Positions 24,285-37,931 are shown, numbered from the stretch's first letter. The stretch: 64,000 nucleotides of DNA from Drosophila miranda (GCF_003369915.1 NW_022881603.1:4092001-4156000); one strand, 5' to 3'. Program-made: numbers and translations. The notes: a model not told the origin generated them from the letters alone.

Positions 24285-24827
24285 TCTGGTCTGATGAGCT
24301 CGTGAGGTAGCTCAAAGGGGGCCTAGCTGAGGCCACCGGACGGGTCGCGGGTTGCGGATAGCGAACGGCCTACCTCGGTAGGTCAGCTGCGAATAAGCGG
24401 GCATCCCTCACGGGAGAGTACCGAAATAAGCAGTCCCGGACAGCCAGCGGGTGTTAGCTAGGTAGCAGCACTGACGATGCGCTTGTGGTGCCGCCTCAAT
24501 AAGTAGCTCACACACTCCCATCCATACACAATACCTACCCACATCCCAACCCCCACACCCACCTCACACCGGGCCGGACTAAGTGTGTTACTCGACCCGT
24601 GCCGAGAGTCAGCCTGGCTGGGGGCCCGGTATAAAAACTAGCCCAGTCGCTAACGGAGGGCTCAGGGACTTGGCAGTCCCCTGTTCTAATGATGCCTTAC
24701 CCGGGCAACGTGGATCTCTGCCCGGGCTGACCTTTCCCTTTCTCTGCATCTCGTGGGAACAGGATGTATAACAAGAACAAAAACCAAAAAAGCAAACAAA
24801 AAAACAAATGAGTGCGGCGCTTCGCAA

Positions 24828-26009
24828 ATGCCAACTGGGAGCAATCCCAAGCTCGAAAAGGCAGCGGCCCAAAGGCCTGGCCCAACCGGCTCTATAGTAG
24901 GGAATACCTGCAAGGTGGAAGGTGCCTGTGCGAACCCGAGGGGGGCCCATCCCGAATCCGGTGTGGGTGGCAAGGTAACTCCCGAAGCTGACACCTTGGA
25001 AGGAAAGCTAAGCAATATTGCGGCTGCCCGACCTTCTGGTAAAGCGGAGGGGGTTGACTTGCCGTCGACAAGCGCCCAAGCCAGACGCTACACATATGCC
25101 GAAAAGAGGAGTGCAGGGCACATACTCCGTCGGCAACACGCCAGCAGTGAAGCCAGCCCATCAGCCGACTGGCTGAAGAAGGGGGAATGGGCTTCGGCCG
25201 TGCTCCCGGAGTTCACCTTGGAACAGAAAAAGGTGGCTCCCCAAGCCAAGAGGCAGCGCTCGCAGGAGACACCGGGACCGGTAGCAAATCGCTCCAGAGT
25301 GCTGCCAAATGTCTCCTTTGCGCAGATTGCCAAGGAGAGGACGCTAATTGGTGTCCTCGACAGAGGCAGCGCAGAGGGTAGAATCCCAAGGAGTCAGTGG
25401 AAGTGGGTGGAAGCGGCACTGGCCGACCGCTGCTTCGAACTCCTCGACAAAGACCCTGGACCTCCGCCAGTCTGCAAAGACATGGGGTGGTTCCAGGGCA
25501 ATGTTAAGATAATTGCCTGCGAAGACGAGCGCTCTGTAAAGCTTTATAAAGCGGCGGTAGCGCAGGTCGGCGAGGTCTATGCTGGGGCGAAACTCGTCGC
25601 CAGGACTACCAACCTCAGATTGGAAGGTAGCCAAGGTTGAGTCGACACAAGGGCCGACTAACCAGGCAGTGCTCGTTCTCAATAAAGAGTCGCTGGCCCC
25701 GCTGGCAGCAAAAGGAGAGCTAAACTTCGGCTTCAGCTCGGTCACCATCAAGGTGTACAAATCGGACGCGCAGCCGCGGCGCTTCGTGTCGTCAACCCAG
25801 ACGTGCAGGATGTCGCTGCGGAGATCGAAGCGCCTGACGACGAGCTGGAGCCAGACCAGGAAGGCTTCTCCTCAGAGACAGAGCTGATGCTCGACTTTGA
25901 GTCAATGTGCCGAGAGAGAGTCTCAGATGACTCGGACGCGGACATCACGGTGGTGGAGAATCTTGAAGATGGTCCTAAGGATCCTTCAAATAAATCTCCA
26001 CCACTGTAA
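24828..26009 (+). pseudogene. LINE ORF1 (gag-like), frameshifted
   Basis: Open from the ATG at 24828 to a TGA at 25638-25640. Protein-like sequence then continues in other frames: about 25630-25780 in a second frame and about 25780-26009 in a third, ending in an acidic tail. Frameshifts near 25630 and 25775 therefore break a single ancestral ORF1. The product is basic, Ser/Ala/Gly-rich in the first half, with an SFAQIAKERTLIGVLDRG-type block near 25318 that resembles the Gag-like proteins of R1/LOA-type elements. It overlaps the start of ORF2. Confidence 0.65.
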
Positions 26010-29000
26010 AGCAGCATCGGCTGCTCTCATACTCCGCCTAGACGCAAGCGGAGCCGACGTAGTCCTGATCCAGGAGCCTTGGGTGGTAGGAGGCAAGGTC
26101 TGTGGATTGGGGACGAGGGAATACAAGATCATTGTATCCCAAAATGAAGGTAAAATCCGTACCTGCATACTTGCTAGAAAGCACCTAAATATCTTTCTGC
26201 TCCATAATTATAGCGATGGCGATAACACGGCGGTAAGCCTAGAACTAAAAGGGAATCATCTCAGGCTGGTGGCGTCCTATATGGCCCACGAGGAGGATGA
26301 TCCTCCGAACGACCTTGTTCGCAAAATAGCCAGCGACAGCGAAAGGACGGACAAAGACCTACTTATAGGTTGCGATGCCAACGCCCACCACACCCAATGG
26401 GGGAGCACGGACACGAATGTAAGGCGTGAGTCACTGTTCAGCTTCATCCTGAACTCAAATTTATTCATATGCAATCGGGAGATATGTCGTCGGAGATATG
26501 TCGCTACCCCCAATCGGGGTAACGACCCCACATTTATAATTAAAAATCGGCAGGAGGTCATTGACCTCACGCTAGTGTCAAGCAAACTGCTGGACACAAT
26601 CAAGAGCTGGAGAGTCCTAGGAGACCACTCCTTCTCGGACCACAGGTATATCGAGACGATATTATCCTTCGATATTCCCAAACCAACCGACTATATCAAC
26701 CCCAGAAAAGCCAACTGGGAAAAATATAACACAACCCTGGAGGAGCTACTCCCTCCTAACGCCCCTAATTGCCCGAACACTGAAGACAACTTAAACCGTC
26801 TTGTGAACAGGTTTACGGATGCGTGCAACAAAGCCTTCAAGGCAGCATGCCCTTCTACCAGACCAAGGGGGAAGAAGAAACCCCCCTGGTGGTCTAAGCA
26901 ACTAGACACCCTTCGTGGAACTTGTAGGACTCTATTCAATAGAGCCACAAGAACTAAGGAGGATACTCACTGGGCAGACTATAAAACCAGTCTAGCACTA
27001 TACAAAAAGGAAACGAGGAAGGCTAAAAGAGCCTCCTGGCAAAAATATTGGTCCGAAATCGAGGAAACTTCGGAGGCCGCAAGACTCCGGAAAGTTCTCT
27101 CAAAAACTACCCCCTCGGTAGGTTACCTCAAAAAGAATGATGGCACGTGGACCAACTCTAGTGAGGAGTCCCTACACATTCTGCTCGACACGCATTTCCC
27201 CGGATGCACACCCACCGAGCCGTCACACCTCCCAGGAGAGGGATCGGTAGAATCGATGGACCATATCCTTACAAAACGGAACATAAGTTGGGCAGCTGCA
27301 ACCCGTTTAAATCGACAGGCCCGGACCAGGTAATCCCGGCCCAACTTCAGAAGGCCGGGGAGACGGCCATCAACTGGCTACATAGTATCTTCAGGAAGAT
27401 ACTGGCGGTATGTACAATACCTTAAGCGTGGCTTAAGGCTAGGATAGTTTTCAACCCTAAAGCAGGCAAAGCCTCAGACTCAACCCCGAAAGACTTTAGA
27501 CCAATCAGTTTATCGTCTTTCCTACTCAAAACCTTTGAGAGACTTATCGGGTTACAATTACGGACTACCATAAGTCCCCAGCTGTACTCAAGTGCGCAGC
27601 ATGCCTACCGGAAAGGAAAATCCACGGAAACGGCACTTCACGAAGTGATCTCGAGTGTAGAAAAATCCCTGCATCTCAAAGAATACTCACTAATAGCTTT
27701 TCTCGATATCGAGGGAGCCTTCAACAACGTCACACCGGGCGCCATTACAGAAGCCCTGACTGACCTGGGGGTGGACCGTCACTTGGTGATGCTCATTGAT
27801 CAATTGCTCATACGCAGGACGGGGACATCATCGATGGGATCGTCCACCCAGTCAAGGTATGTCAACAGAGGAACCCCGCAAGGGTGAGTTCTGTCTCCTC
27901 TTCTATGGAACATTGCAGTCAATAAGATTCTATGCGACCTGGAAGAGGGGGGCTGTAAGGTAGTGGCATACGCGGATGACGTTGCAATTATCTTTGCGGG
28001 GAAATACCCCCAAACACTATGCGACCTAATGACCGCAAAGCTTGCTCGATTGTCCGAATGGACAGAATCGCGCGGATTGGGACTAAATCGCTCGAAAACG
28101 GAACTCGTGTTATTCACAAAAAAATACAAGGTCCCGCCCCTCAACCCCCCAACACTAAACGGATACAGGCTCTCCTTCAGCGACAGTGCCAGTTACTTAG
28201 GGTTGGTAATTGACAAAAAGCTTAGCTGGAACCTGAATGTCAAGGATAGAGTGAGGAAGGCAACGACAGCACTCTATACTTGCAAAAATGCTATCGGCCT
28301 AAAGTGGTGCATGAACCCAAGCATAGTCCGATGGATATATCTGGCAATAGTCAGACCTATAATACTCTACGGAGTTACTGGCTGGTGGCCTGCCCTAACA
28401 AAAAGGACAATCACCAATCAGCTGGGCAAGGTTCAGCGAACAGCCGCCCTCTGCATCAGTGGAGCTCTTCGAACTACTCCAAATGATGCGCTAAACGCCA
28501 TGTTATGCCTTCAGAGCCTTGACTTTGCAGGAAAGGAGCGGGCAGAAATGGCAGCAATACGTCTTAGGCACTCTGAACAATGGGTACCCCAGAACATAGG
28601 TCACTCATCTATACTAAATAAAAACAACATGGTCCCAGCAAGAACGGACTATTAAGTTCCAATGGAGCACACGGAGACTCCATTCAGCATAATCATCCCT
28701 CATAGAGACGATTGGCTCGAGGGACTCCCCGGCCCAGACGGGGCCATAAGCACCTTCACGGATGGCTCAAAACTGGACGGCGGTGTAGGAGGAGGAATCT
28801 ACTCTGAACAACTTAACATAAGGCAATCTTTCAGGCTTCCGGATCACTGTAGCGTCTTCCAAGCGGAAGTTACAGCAATCAGGGAGGCTCTGTACTGCCT
28901 TCACACGGTTACCACCACGGCAACCAATCTAAACATCTACAGCAACAGCCAAGCTGCGATCAGATCACTTAACGCGATGTCCTCGAACTCGGCTACTGTG

Positions 29001-29594
29001 GCGAAGTGCCGCAGATCTCTTCACGAGATGGCTCAGCAATTTGCTATCAGCCTTATATGGGTCCCGGGCCACCGGGATATCGAGGGCAACTGCATAGCGG
29101 ACGAGCTGGCCAGATCTGGCAGATCTACAACCCCTCTTCTCCAAGATAAGGAGGATATTTGTATGCCTATGGCCACCTGCAAGCTCATCATAAAGGAGCA
29201 GTACACGCGACTGATAGACAACAAGTGGCAAATAGGGCCACGTTGTCGCACAGCTCGGCAAACATGGCCGACCATAGATAAGAAGCGCACCTCAGAGCTC
29301 TGCAAACTAGGCAGGGAAAGGTGCAGCGCAGTCATACGTTCCCTCACAGGACACTGGCTAGTAGGCACCCACGCAAACAGGCTGGGTGCCCCATACAATA
29401 ATTTCTGCCGCAGCTGCAGAGACGAGGACGAGGAAGAAACAGTGGAACACCTGTTCTGTTCCTGTCCAGCTCTCAGCAGAAGGAGGCTGCATCACTTGGG
29501 CTCTGCCTTTCTGAACGACATCTCGGAGATGTCCACGCTATTTCCCAGAAAGATCGTCAACTTTATAAGGGCATCTGGATGGGACAACTGTTGA
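25969..29594 (+). pseudogene. LINE ORF2 (endonuclease, RT, RNase H), broken
   Basis: Starts at ATG 25969 (MVLRILQINLHHCK), the usual N-terminus of an AP-type endonuclease. The catalytic surroundings IQEPWV, GCDANAHH and GDHSFSDHR are visible. The frame shifts near 27300. The reverse transcriptase follows, with FLDIEGAFNN (about 27700) and the YADD box (about 27968). A C-terminal RNase H (about 28750-29130, FTDGSKLDGG) and a C-terminal CCHC-like motif (about 29408-29470) follow. In-frame stops are TAA 27423-27425, TGA 27885-27887 and TAA 28653-28655. The family enzyme nicks target DNA and reverse-transcribes the element RNA; this copy cannot do so. Confidence 0.85.
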
Positions 29595-29711
29595 CATGAA
29601 GTCTCATCTGCAGGGAGGGAATGATCCCAAGCGGTATCACAACGGGCCGAAACCGGCCCAAGTGTGCTGGGCTCCGAGCGAGCTTGGCGGCCGTCTCTAC
29701 CTAACCTAACC

Positions 29712-29724
29712 TATTCATGAGGAA
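29712..29724. repeat. LINE target-site duplication, right copy
   Basis: TATTCATGAGGAA, identical to 24272-24284. Confidence 0.9.
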
Positions 29725-32381
29725 CGTTGGCCGCATCACGTTGCACGGCGTCTCTACTCTATGGAGGTCCCAACGACGAAATAACCCAAGACGTCACTGC
29801 ATCTGCGAGCAAATTTAAATTAATTTAACAGCAAACTCAATAACACAACAATCGACTGAATGGCCGGCAATTCTGCTTTTTTCTCCATACTCGTATTTAT
29901 TTTTTAATGGTTAGCCAACGTCCGCCACATATGATCGTATTTTTCCACAAAATTAACAGAAGAAAAAACCCCATGCCCGATGCCCAGTTAACATTTCTGA
30001 GCAGCTTATGGAGGATTTTTCGGTGGATTGATCGATTTGAGTGCAGCAGGGCAGGGCATGGCCAGGGGCAGGGGCAGGGGCCGAATACTGACTTGAACTT
30101 TAGGCAGAGCATTTCTTCCCCTCCCCGAATTATTGGAGCCAACAATCAAGGCCATTAATTTTCATGCCCAAATATTCTTTACTTAAACTTTCGCATCCAA
30201 ATTCGCTCCGTCTTTGACGTCCCTTGGCTCCAGCAGAAACTCGTTTCTCGTGGGTATTTCCCCCACTCGCAGTTCCGTCTTAAGGAGGGGGAGGGCGGCG
30301 AATAGATCATAATTGCGTTCATGATAAATACATCAATTAGAGCGCCAACGCAATGACCTACACCTGGCACTTGGCCACTCGTCATCGACATCGAGATCGG
30401 CATCGACAAAGACACGGACAACGACAACGAAAGCAATCCGTAAACTTCAATCGTCGACAGCAGTAAATTAATTTGCATTTTACAATTAAGCCCAGCTAAT
30501 GGAGCTGCCATATTTTGGGCGTTCTACAGTCCACAGTTAAATCACAGTTAAATTGAGTTGTAACCCCCTCCATTCGCCCCACAGACGGTAGCTGGGTCAG
30601 CCTGTCCGGTTAAAGCCGGGCTTAGGCACTTGATTTGTACATTAAAGATCGCAAAACACACGATTAATGTTATTTTTCAGGCCTTAAGCTGGTGAAAAAT
30701 GCGTTGCAAAGATGTTAAGATTTTATTTTTCCAGCAATTGTCACGCACCAAAAACAACTTAATTTTTTACAAACAAAAATCACTTTGTTAATTCTTTATT
30801 TTGCGTGAACTGTCTGTTCCATTTGGTATTCTTTGCGTTCAAATTAATTGGCGTAATCATGTGTATGGACCGTGACTTGTGAGTGTTCAACTGTAAGGTG
30901 TCTGAACAACCGCCGAATGGATGAAACCCTGATGAAAATGGGTGAAAAAGGTAACAAGAGCTGTACTTTTTTCTCTTTTCTAGTGATAACCATTAGTTAT
31001 TGGTAGAAAACATCGCTTTATTCAGTATTGTCCTTTAAGCCAGTGATTCAAAAACTGTAGAGCTTTGACTTGAAAGCTGCGAGCAAAAATGAGGCTGAGA
31101 CTGTAATACTAGCCAACGGAATGGAATGATCAGGAAATGGAACTGTACACAGAAGGCACCTCGAAACGTGGTTTAATGCCCTCAAGTTAATCAAAATAAA
31201 TGTAAGTCATTTCATCAACAAACCCTGGTGACGCAATTTAGGTGACATTTAGCACGTGATCTGTGCGGACAAAACTGTAAGGCAGCTGAGGTTTCTACCA
31301 GTGACTTTCCAACCAGAGAATCCAAAAGAAAGGAAACACTTTTGTTTAAAACATTTATTTTTCTGCATTTAATTTATCATTAAGTTTGAACAACATTCAA
31401 TCTTGTTAGGGGCAAAGATGGTGGTGGTGTTGTGGGTGTGGGTGGCTTGGGTTGTGGTTGAGGATAAGGATACGTATACGGATAGGCGTAGTGTGGGACA
31501 AACTACATCAATAATTAACTGTCTACGAACTTCCACAGCACACCTAAGCATACGCAGATTTCTAGCATGAATTACACACAGTAACTATAATAGTATTCGT
31601 CATTTGATATAATACACATTGTAATAATCATTATATTCATGCGGAAATCAGGACATACACTATTTCATATATATAGTATATATATCTATGTATCGATTTA
31701 TGCAGATACATACTCACAAACACACACACGCACACGTACTCGTTTATAATGCTATTTGTAAATTGTTCATCTTGGTTTAAGGTTTTAAGGTTTTTTTTTT
31801 ACACATTTTTCTTAGCGTTTTCTATATGTTTTTGGACTTATCCTGTAGATTGTTCTTAAAACTATTTAACTTAAACATTGATTTGATTTCGTGTGAAACA
31901 TTGTGAGGTTATATAAATTCCATCTTGTTGCCGTGTTTCGTATTCCTTTCGGTAGATAATAAGGGGGTTTAAGGATTGGATTGGGAGGGGCATATGCATT
32001 AACATTTTTTCATAATAGTAGAAGCTAAATATCCAAATATATAATTTACAAACTGATCGATAATAAACCGCTTGGATTACAAAAACTGTACATTATCGTG
32101 GCCTGGCAGGGAGCTGGGTCTCCGACAAACAAAAATCAAGGTCACTTGCAGTGCTAAATGGGAAACGAAATACTCTAATGGAGGGCCTTCTTCTGCTTCT
32201 GCTTCTGCATCATCTCCCACTTCATCCACATCTTCGCATAACAACAAATGACATAAAAATACACACACTATATAGAAGGACCGGGGGATATACATATGTA
32301 TAGTAGAAGAGGGAGGGGGAGCACAGTATATGGCTAATTTCGAGCGGCGCCTTAGCTCAGACGCAATTGGGCAAATAGCTT
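29725..32381. other. non-coding stretch 3' of Br140, no gene seen
   Basis: AT-rich sequence without a supported reading frame. The right end (about 31340-32381) presumably holds the Br140 3' UTR, since the gene ends at 32382 on the minus strand. A minus-strand AATAAA lies near 31348, but I cannot fix the cleavage site. Confidence 0.5.
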
Positions 32382-35300
32382 TCACATGATCGGATCGGGC
32401 CCTTGGCCCTCGAGGTCCGATACCTGGCTCTGGTAGTGCAGGGCATCCTGGTACGCCTTCTTTACGGCCTTCCGCTCCGCCGGCTTCCGGGACTCGATCA
32501 GCTTCTGCTGGTCCAACTTTTTGTCTATGCCCAGGATATCCAGCTTGTTGGCCGGCAGCCACTGCCAGGTGCGCTTCACATCGAAGAACAGCACCAGGAA
32601 CACGATGTCGTCCAGGCAGTTCTTGCGCAGTGCCAGCACATCCGTGGGCGGGGCGGGCAGGGGCACTCCATTGTAGACGAACCCCTTGGGCGTCTTCGGG
32701 TCGAGTATTAAGGCGGGATACCACGGATAGCCACGGCACTTGGCCCACACCAGCTGTAACGGCTCCAGCGTTGGCTTGTGCGAGTTGTGGTGCCTGGTCA
32801 TCGTCACCACCTCCGCGTCTTCGCCGTGCCGACTCCTGTTGATGTTTGTGGTTGCCGTTGCTGTGGTGTTCCTTCTCGCCTTGATGTTGTTCACCAACGG
32901 AGAGACGATGCTGGGCGTGGCCGAACGCAATTTGCCCGCCTTCCGCATGATCGGCGGCGGTGTGGCCGTGGAGCTGGTCGTCGACTCGCTGAGATTGCTG
33001 CGCCTCTTACCCCGACCCCGAGCAGCCGACATGACCGGGCCCCGTGCCGCCATCGGTATGGGAGTGGGGGTGGGTGTGCTGCGGGATGTTCTCGTCTTGC
33101 TCGGCCTGCCTCTCCTCTTCTGATGCGGCGGCTGTCCATCCATCACCGCCTCATCTTCGCTAGAGCTGCCGCTGGACCCGCTACTGCTGCTGATGGCCAT
33201 ATTCCCGTTGCCCTGGCTGTTGTTCAGGCTGGCGTGCTGCAGGTCCATGGCGTCGGTGGTGCCGTCCTGCGATGTGGACTCCCTCTCTTCGCTGTGCCCG
33301 TCGCTGGCCTCGTCGCTGTCAAAGTCCGAACAGCTGCCGGACATGCTGAAGTCGGAACAGCTGCTGCAGGGGCTGCTGGACTGGGAGGGGCCTTCGTCGC
33401 TGTCGCTCACGTCCCGCTGGTTGTTTGCCCGGTAAACGCGAAAGCTGTCCGGAATGCGCTCGAATAGCCGTGCGTCCGGCAGCGGCATGGCCTGGCCGGA
33501 GACACTGGCTCCCGCTGATACTGCCGCTGCAGCTGCTGCTGCTGCCGCCGCAGGATTAGGAGACGTCTTTGGTGACATGGAGGCACTGTTTCTCAGCTCT
33601 GGCAGGCGTCGGTATCGGCCCGGCCTCTTTGGCGACTTCACGCCAAGATTGAGGCTCATCTTGCTGCTGATCGACAGGGCCGTGGATGTCAGGCTGGCCG
33701 CTCCAGCTGCTCCAGCTAGTGCACCCGCACCCGAAGCCGCAGATGCACTCACGCCCGCGCTAACGCCCGCTCCGGCGCTGCTGTTCTGCGTCAACGCAAA
33801 GTTTGCGACAGAGGCAGAGGCAGTGGGAGTGGCCAGGACACTGTTCAGCGAGGCCACGCTTGTGGCAGCCGTGGCCACCGTGGCGTTGGAAGAGGAGCTG
33901 GCACTGGCACTGGCACTGACGCTGATGGACTGGCTGCTGGAGGATTGCGAATTGTGGTGCTCCTCCTTCACGGGCGTCGTCAGTGGCTCTGAGGGTCGCT
34001 TTAGAGCCGCCTGAGACTTCCGCGTCAGCAGTATGGCCGTCCTAAAGGCGATTGCAGGGTAAGGATTGGGTAAGCTATAGGTAGGGATGCGTCTCACCTT
34101 CGGTTGATGCCCACGGGCGAGCTGCTGTTGTTGAGACTCTTGATGGGGCTGCAGGGCGGAGTTTGCGTCGTGTTTAGCATATTCTTGGCGGCCTCCTCAT
34201 CGCCATCGCCATCGCCTATCGAATCCTCCTCAGAGTCATCCTCGTCTTCCAGGTCTTCATCCTGCTCCAGATCCATGTCCATGGCGATGGTGTTCAAACG
34301 CTTGCGCGATCGCTTCTTGGACGGGGAGCCTTGTCCTCCTCTAGCCTCATCCTCGTCGCTCCGGGAGCGATTGGCATGCACCGACGAATGACGCTGAAGG
34401 AAGAGTTCGAGCCGTTAGTTTCTGATCGGAAAGGAAAGGGCTAGGGCAACACTTACCGCTGCATAGCGCGCCTTTTGCAGCGATTTGCGCATCCGCGTGA
34501 TCTCCAGGCGAATCTGTTTGATTTTCTTGGTGCGGTAGCTGGGATTCTTGAGCACCTGCGACTTGTCGGCCAGGATGAGCAGTTTCTGGACGATATCTTC
34601 GCTGGCCGGCACCGCCAGCAACTGGCGCAGCTCCTGCTCCACCTCCGCCTCCACATGGTCGACATGCGAGCGCTGCGATCGCTCTAGCAGGCCATCACGC
34701 TGCAGCTCCTTGCGCAGCTGCACGAACAGAGGAGCCGCCTGGTCGCGCAGACGTATGCCGGCGCGATAGAACACCGTGTCCTTGTTGTTGTACGCCAGAC
34801 AGTTCTGGATCATCAGATCGAAGTCGGTCTCGAGCTGCTCCAGAGTCGTGTACTGGCAGTCCTTGAGCCGCGTCCGCATGGTGCCCAGGTCCATGGGGTG
34901 TTTCACGATGTCCGTGTAGTCGGGCACCTCGCTGGTGTCCACCGGCTCGCGGAATATCTCCATGGTATCGCGCGCCTCGAGGGCATCCAGCAGCTTAGTC
35001 AGCGCCGACTCAAGCGGATTGAGCTGCAGCATCACCACCTCCTCGGAGATCTTCACAAAGGCCACCTTTAGCTTCTCCCGCTTTCGCACCAGCTCGCAGA
35101 GAAGGCGGGCCCGCTCCAGGTCCTGGCGCAGGCACTGCCAGTACTTCAGTTGCCTGTACAGCTCGTTCGTATCCGGGGAGCCCTCGATGCCGTTCCGCTG
35201 GATCACGCCGTGATTGTGGCCCTGGCTCTGCAGGCGACGCAGAAGCGGCACACCATTCCGGTAGTGGCGCTTCAGGGTCCAGTAAGCGATGATGCGGTCC

Positions 35301-36929
35301 AGGAACTCCTTCTTCTTCTGCATAGTGACCATGGTGGCGATCTCCTGGACACGATCCGGGGGTATCGTTGGGATCAGCACTACGGGAGCCGTGGATCTCT
35401 TCTTTGCCAGCGCTTTGCGCGCCTCCCGCATCTTGTGGCGCGTGTCCTCGAAGTCGGGAACGTTCATCTTCAGCTTAGCGTCTGCCGGCGTGTGGGCGTG
35501 ACAGTAGGCAAACTTCTGTACATGCATGGAGGAGTCGTTGTGGCCGTCTTTGATCGTGTCCATGGTCATGTAGAGGCCCGCCTGCTGGGCACAGGTCACG
35601 TGGAAGGCGGCATAGCAGCTGTTCCTGTGGCACTGGATGCAGGCACCCAGACCCTTCTCCTTGCACACATAGCACGTGAGGCGCCAGCGGGCAGGGGGAA
35701 TGGTCTCGATAGAATCTAGGACCATAGAAGAATCACAAGTTAGTCAGAAAGAGCGACAGAAAGAGAGCGAGGCGGGACAGGGCGGGAGAGGAATACAAAC
35801 CAATTGGCTCCAGGAAGACGGTGTTGGCGAACCGCACCTCGGGTATCCATAGAGCACACACCACATGCGCCCACTGGCCGTGATCCGTCTGCTTGAAAGC
35901 GCCGCCGGCGTTGGGGCAGAGGACACAGTTGACCGGCTTGCTGGGCGACTGGAGGCAGCGCCGGCACAACCATTGGCCCTCGGGGATGTAGGGGACGCCG
36001 TAGCAGTCCTGGTGCGCCGCCAGGTTGCACATGTCGCAAAACAGTATCACGTTGGTGTTCTGGCACTCACCGTCGAGGCAGATGCAGCAGACCGCATCGT
36101 CATCCACCTCGACACCAGTAGGCGTGCCATTGGCCGCCGCCTGGAAGTGCGACTCCTTCTCGAGCCGGTCCATCAGCAGCTCCATTGTGTCGATGCTGAC
36201 AGCAGTAAGGCCGAGCTTCTGGCGTTCCTCGTTCATGTGCTCCAGCCAGGCGGAGTCCTCCTCATCGACATCGTACTCGATCTCACCGTCGAGCTCCTCC
36301 AGGGACTTCTCGATGAAGCGATAGTAGGCCAGCGGTCGGGGCGGGGCATCAGGCACATTGTAGTCTTCGATTTCGCACACCTTCGCCACCGGCACCTGCA
36401 CCTTGGCCCACGGCGCATTCTCCTCCAGCGGCGGGGCATCCGCATTCAGGATGCAGCCCCTCTCTACCAGAGCGACAAACTCGTCTTCCTCCACCATTGG
36501 CAGGGCATCGTCGATGCCCAGGCGCACGCTCTTGCCCTCTATATTGAAGGTGACTGTGGCTTCCTCCTCGTTGTAGGCGACCAGGGACTCGGGATTCGCG
36601 TACTGATGCCGAGTACCGCTCCCGCTGCTGCCGGAGCAGCCGTTCTTGGCCTCCCCGCTAAGGAAGGACGCATCACCGCCACTGCCGTTATCCTTTGGCT
36701 TGGGCATGGAGTGGTGCGTGGAGCGTGAGCGCGCCTTTTTTCGGTTCGGCGTCAGGACGGGCGTCAGCGGCTGCGGATTGTCGTGGTCGTACTTCACCAA
36801 ATGGTACTGCAGCCCCATGATGGTCTTGTAGCTGCGGCCGCAGTCGCGCACTGGACACGCATACGGTGGCGGGGATTGCTTGTTCTTCATGCCTTTGCAG
36901 TACTCCAAGGCATCGAAGTCGAGTCCCAT
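32382..36929 (-). CDS. Br140: Br140, BRPF-type PHD-bromodomain-PWWP scaffold
   Basis: Four coding exons: 36929-35801, 35715-34457, 34393-34098 and 34041-32382, with GT-AG introns of 85, 63 and 56 bp and phases that join perfectly, giving 1,447 residues. Domains in order: a C2H2 finger (about 23-49), an EPL1-like region, PHD1 beginning VCCICLDGE (about 280-330), a zinc knuckle and extended PHD2 crossing the first intron (about 335-450), a bromodomain (about 609-713, with PMDLGTM and the acetyl-lysine NN pair), low-complexity Ser/Ala and acidic stretches, and a PWWP domain at the C-terminus (about 1320-1415, GYPWYPALI). This is the Drosophila homologue of BRPF1-3, a scaffold that links the Enok/MOZ acetyltransferase to chromatin and reads histone marks in the nucleus. 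The start at 36929 is the first ATG before conserved sequence; the frame upstream has only a TTG. No lesions were seen. The gene is divergent to Incenp. Confidence 0.93.
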
Positions 36930-37118
36930 GGCTGCGCTGCGGATGACGCTACTGCTGCTGCTGCGGCAAGTTTGCTGTGTGTGGGTTCCGCTTTCGAATG
37001 GGGACAAGTGTGTCTACTCCCGCACGGATTCTTATATATACAACTTATTGTTGTTGTCGCAATGCGCGCGGTTTTTTGTTGTCCCCGATTTTCGTTAGCT
37101 TGTTGCAAAAAACGCGAT

Positions 37119-37204
37119 CAGTGTGACCGCGACCTTCTGGATGAAACATACGGTCTGACCCTCAGAAATATACCAAAAAGATTTCACAAACTTCAAAATA
37201 TACC
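37119..37204 (-). promoter_or_regulatory. Br140 promoter elements (motif 1 and motif 6)
   Basis: On the minus strand, CGGTCACACTG at 37119-37129 matches core-promoter motif 1 (YGGTCACACTR, bound by M1BP). Two GGTATATTT-type motif-6 strings lie just upstream at about 37166-37174 and 37196-37204. There is no TATA box. This combination marks housekeeping promoters in Drosophila. It lies about 190 bases upstream of the Br140 ATG. Confidence 0.7.
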
Positions 37205-37391
37205 GTAAATATACTGACGAATTATTTGTGTTCAGGTTCCATCATATTCCAGTTTTTGTTTTTTCGGTTTAATATCACTAGCTATCTAAGACCCTCAGCT
37301 CTAAAATAATAATTAAATCCGATTACTAAATCAATTTCCTACAAGACTGGGTTAATTTTAAATTATCTTCTTTATTGGATTTTTTACAAAA

Positions 37392-37931
37392 TGTTACACT
37401 TGGCTTGTTTCCCAGAGGGCAATGCCGGCTAGCTGTCGACCCCAGGGCTGGGTAGTTCCCCTTGCCCGCAAAATGAAGACAAAAAAGGAGACATACTACT
37501 TCTCGGGACATCAAAACTAACAACAACCTAACAACAACAAAGAAAATCATAAACAGACGGCTATCAAGTGGGTGAAGCTTGGGTGTTATCACTTCGCGCG
37601 CCCGCCCTACCTGTGACCAAAAACAACGCCCGCCTTTTCTGTACTCACTTCAAACTTTCTGTTTTAAGCACAAAATTTCCAATTTCGACGTTACTCCGTC
37701 CACGCTCCACGATTTCTATAATCCAATCCACGTTTTCTAATATTTTCACTCCTATTTATCCCTTTTTCCCTTACTAATACATATAACTAATCCTATTCTC
37801 TTCCTTATATCCCCAGTGACGGCTCCAGCTCCCCCCGATGTCCCCATACACCATCGAGCCTCCCTGGACTTCCGCTAGATGGCGCGTCGCCCTCAGCCCT
37901 GGCCACCTATCGTTCAGGTGGGACTGGAACA
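37392..37931 (-). repeat. gypsy 3' LTR, internally deleted
   Basis: Matches both ends of the 44115-45711 LTR but lacks about 1,060 bp between the string GTGACCAAAAACAAC and GCCCGCCTTTTC. LTRs are identical at insertion, so the difference arose afterwards. Confidence 0.9.

Larger units (their letters stand above)
24285..29711 (+). mobile_element. non-LTR retrotransposon, LOA/TRIM/Bilbo-like
   Basis: About 5.4 kb bounded by a 13-bp target duplication. It has a 5' leader, ORF1 (gag-like), ORF2 with an apurinic-type endonuclease, reverse transcriptase and a C-terminal RNase H, and a CCTAA repeat tail instead of poly(A). An RNase H downstream of the RT together with a non-poly(A) tail fits the LOA group (Loa, Bilbo, TRIM). 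The copy appears full-length but is dead, with at least one frameshift and three in-frame stops in ORF2 and frameshifts in ORF1. Confidence 0.85.

Noticed and set aside
24285..29711. R1 or R2 element marking rDNA
   Set aside because: No rRNA sequence flanks it; the target duplication is ordinary AT-rich DNA, and the RNase H and CCTAA tail fit LOA better.
32403..34391. Long plus-strand frames opposite Br140
   Set aside because: They are antisense shadows of GC-rich, low-complexity Br140 exons; the minus strand has the domains and splice sites.
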